Shown: positions 63,101 through 64,000 of the stretch, piece by piece
Position numbering within the stretch: the stretch's first letter is position 1
How the letters are laid out: each line of letters begins with the position of its first letter
Assembly: GCF_965638725.1 (NCBI RefSeq)
Contig: NC_134955.1
Location: 5,934,316-5,998,315, forward strand
DNA: 64,000 nt
Origin: Aptenodytes patagonicus
Lineage: Eukaryota; Chordata; Aves; Sphenisciformes; Spheniscidae
Reading direction: 5' to 3'
Position numbers and translations under genes: made by a program
The notes under the pieces: model-generated
The model's database searches: none
The model's input: only the letters and a program-made list of their open reading frames with translations
What the model was told of the DNA's origin: nothing

Positions 63101-63687
63101 AGAGCCTGTGCTCATACATCTGTGATGCTTTAGACTAGAGAAGAGAGTCCTGTATTTCTTTCGCACCATGTAGCTGCTTGGCCACCGCAGACTAGCACAG
63201 GCACACTTCTCCTTCTCTGTAACCTTGCACAAGGGGAGAAATAGTGTTGAAGTACCTGATGGGCAGCACTGCTGTGAATTAGGTGGAAAACAAAGAGAAG
63301 GCGCAGGGTGGCGCGGGGAGGGGAGGGAAGACAAATAAAACAAAGTCAGCTCAAGTCAAAAGCTTGTCGAGGGATCAAACACTGAAAAATCCCATCCCCA
63401 GTGCCGAGGAAATGTTCTGTGGATAGACATGACAGACAAATCACATGATGATGCAGTCTTTTACCAGTGAAACATGTTAGAAGAGCGAGCAGAACTTAAA
63501 CCTACTTTGATTTGTAATAATCCTCTAGTCAGTGCCTGGAGATGCATCTAGAGGAAGAAAAAAATTATACCACGTACTGAAAGATGTTAAAAGATTATGT
63601 AATACACTGCGTCATGTAATATAGTGGCAGAAAAAGAAAACCAACAAGATTTTTTTTTACTTATTTACCTTATTCCATTTTAATTGC

Positions 63688-63722
63688 GTGCGTGTATATA
63701 TATGCATATATATGCCTACATA
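63688..63722. repeat. TG / TA-rich microsatellite
   Basis: GCGTGTATATATATGCATATATATGCCTACATATA-type alternating purine-pyrimidine sequence, partly palindromic around TGCA. Confidence 0.7.
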
Positions 63723-64000
63723 TAAACAATGGGTTTTTTAGCTCAGGAGCTAGAAAATTACTGCTTATTGTCCAGGTAAATTATAGGGAAATGGACTAGT
63801 TATTAATAGCTGCATTTGCTGACTGGGCTCGGATCTGCAGGCACAAAAACTTCTGTTCAGTAAAGCAGTGATACTTGAACCAAGTGTAAAGAACTGTGTA
63901 GGAAAAATTTAAGCCTTTTATTGAAAAGGATGCAAAGTAGAGATGTTGTTTCATTCACCATCAGATAATGGAGAAAGAATGTTATATGTAGTCAAAGAAT

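Larger units (their letters stand above)
53158..64000. other. Intergenic stretch to the right edge
   Basis: About 10.8 kb, mostly AT-rich. Contents I can support: A/G homopolymers (55387-55412 and 56197-56208), two MIR-like fossils (56740-56890, 58006-58090), an A/C-rich low-complexity run (60119-60165) and TA-rich microsatellites near 63690-63722. Open frames reach 140 codons but none resembles a known protein. No RNA gene was recognised. Confidence 0.5.

Noticed and set aside
1..64000. CRISPR arrays, bacterial operons, ribosomal or transfer RNA genes
   Set aside because: No regularly spaced direct repeats, no tightly packed coding, and no recognisable rRNA or tRNA sequence; the content is vertebrate.

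Overview
The window looks like an AT-rich, gene-poor stretch of a bird nuclear genome. The reasons are CR1 LINE copies with the avian 3' tail (repeated ATTCTATG octamers), two solo LTRs of one ERVL-like avian family with 5-bp target duplications, introns with GT/AG borders, and one CpG island.

Layout. Bases 1-3480 hold the 5' part of a minus-strand gene that I read as SVIP (small VCP/p97-interacting protein): coding exon 1 (3157-3095) inside a CpG island, exon 2 (2068-2018), and the rest presumably beyond the left edge. Bases 3480 to about 46300 contain no gene I can recognise. They hold a short CR1 tail (18428-18666), a reverse CR1 tail (25013-25112), a solo LTR (27799-28345), a decayed CR1/L3-type LINE (31041-31400), a second solo LTR in the opposite orientation (38874-39467), several old MIR-like SINE fossils and scattered simple repeats. 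In birds and mammals the upstream side of SVIP is known as a gene desert, which fits.

Bases about 46300-49430 are the standout. An intact 321-codon, minus-strand open reading frame that is clearly Sprouty-1 (SPRY1) sits head to head, with no visible spacer, against a 5'-truncated plus-strand CR1 whose reverse transcriptase frame is open for 482 codons. SPRY1 normally lies on a different chromosome from SVIP, next to FGF2/NUDT6. A GC-rich leader runs straight into the coding exon, and two cysteines conserved across the Sprouty family are replaced, plus one conserved in SPRY1. I therefore infer a retrocopy rather than the parental gene, possibly laid down together with the CR1.

Bases 49430-64000 return to desert, with one more CR1 tail (53018-53157), AT-rich segments that resemble conserved non-coding DNA, MIR-like fossils and homopolymer tracts. 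SVIP and the SPRY1 copy show no functional link; their proximity looks accidental.
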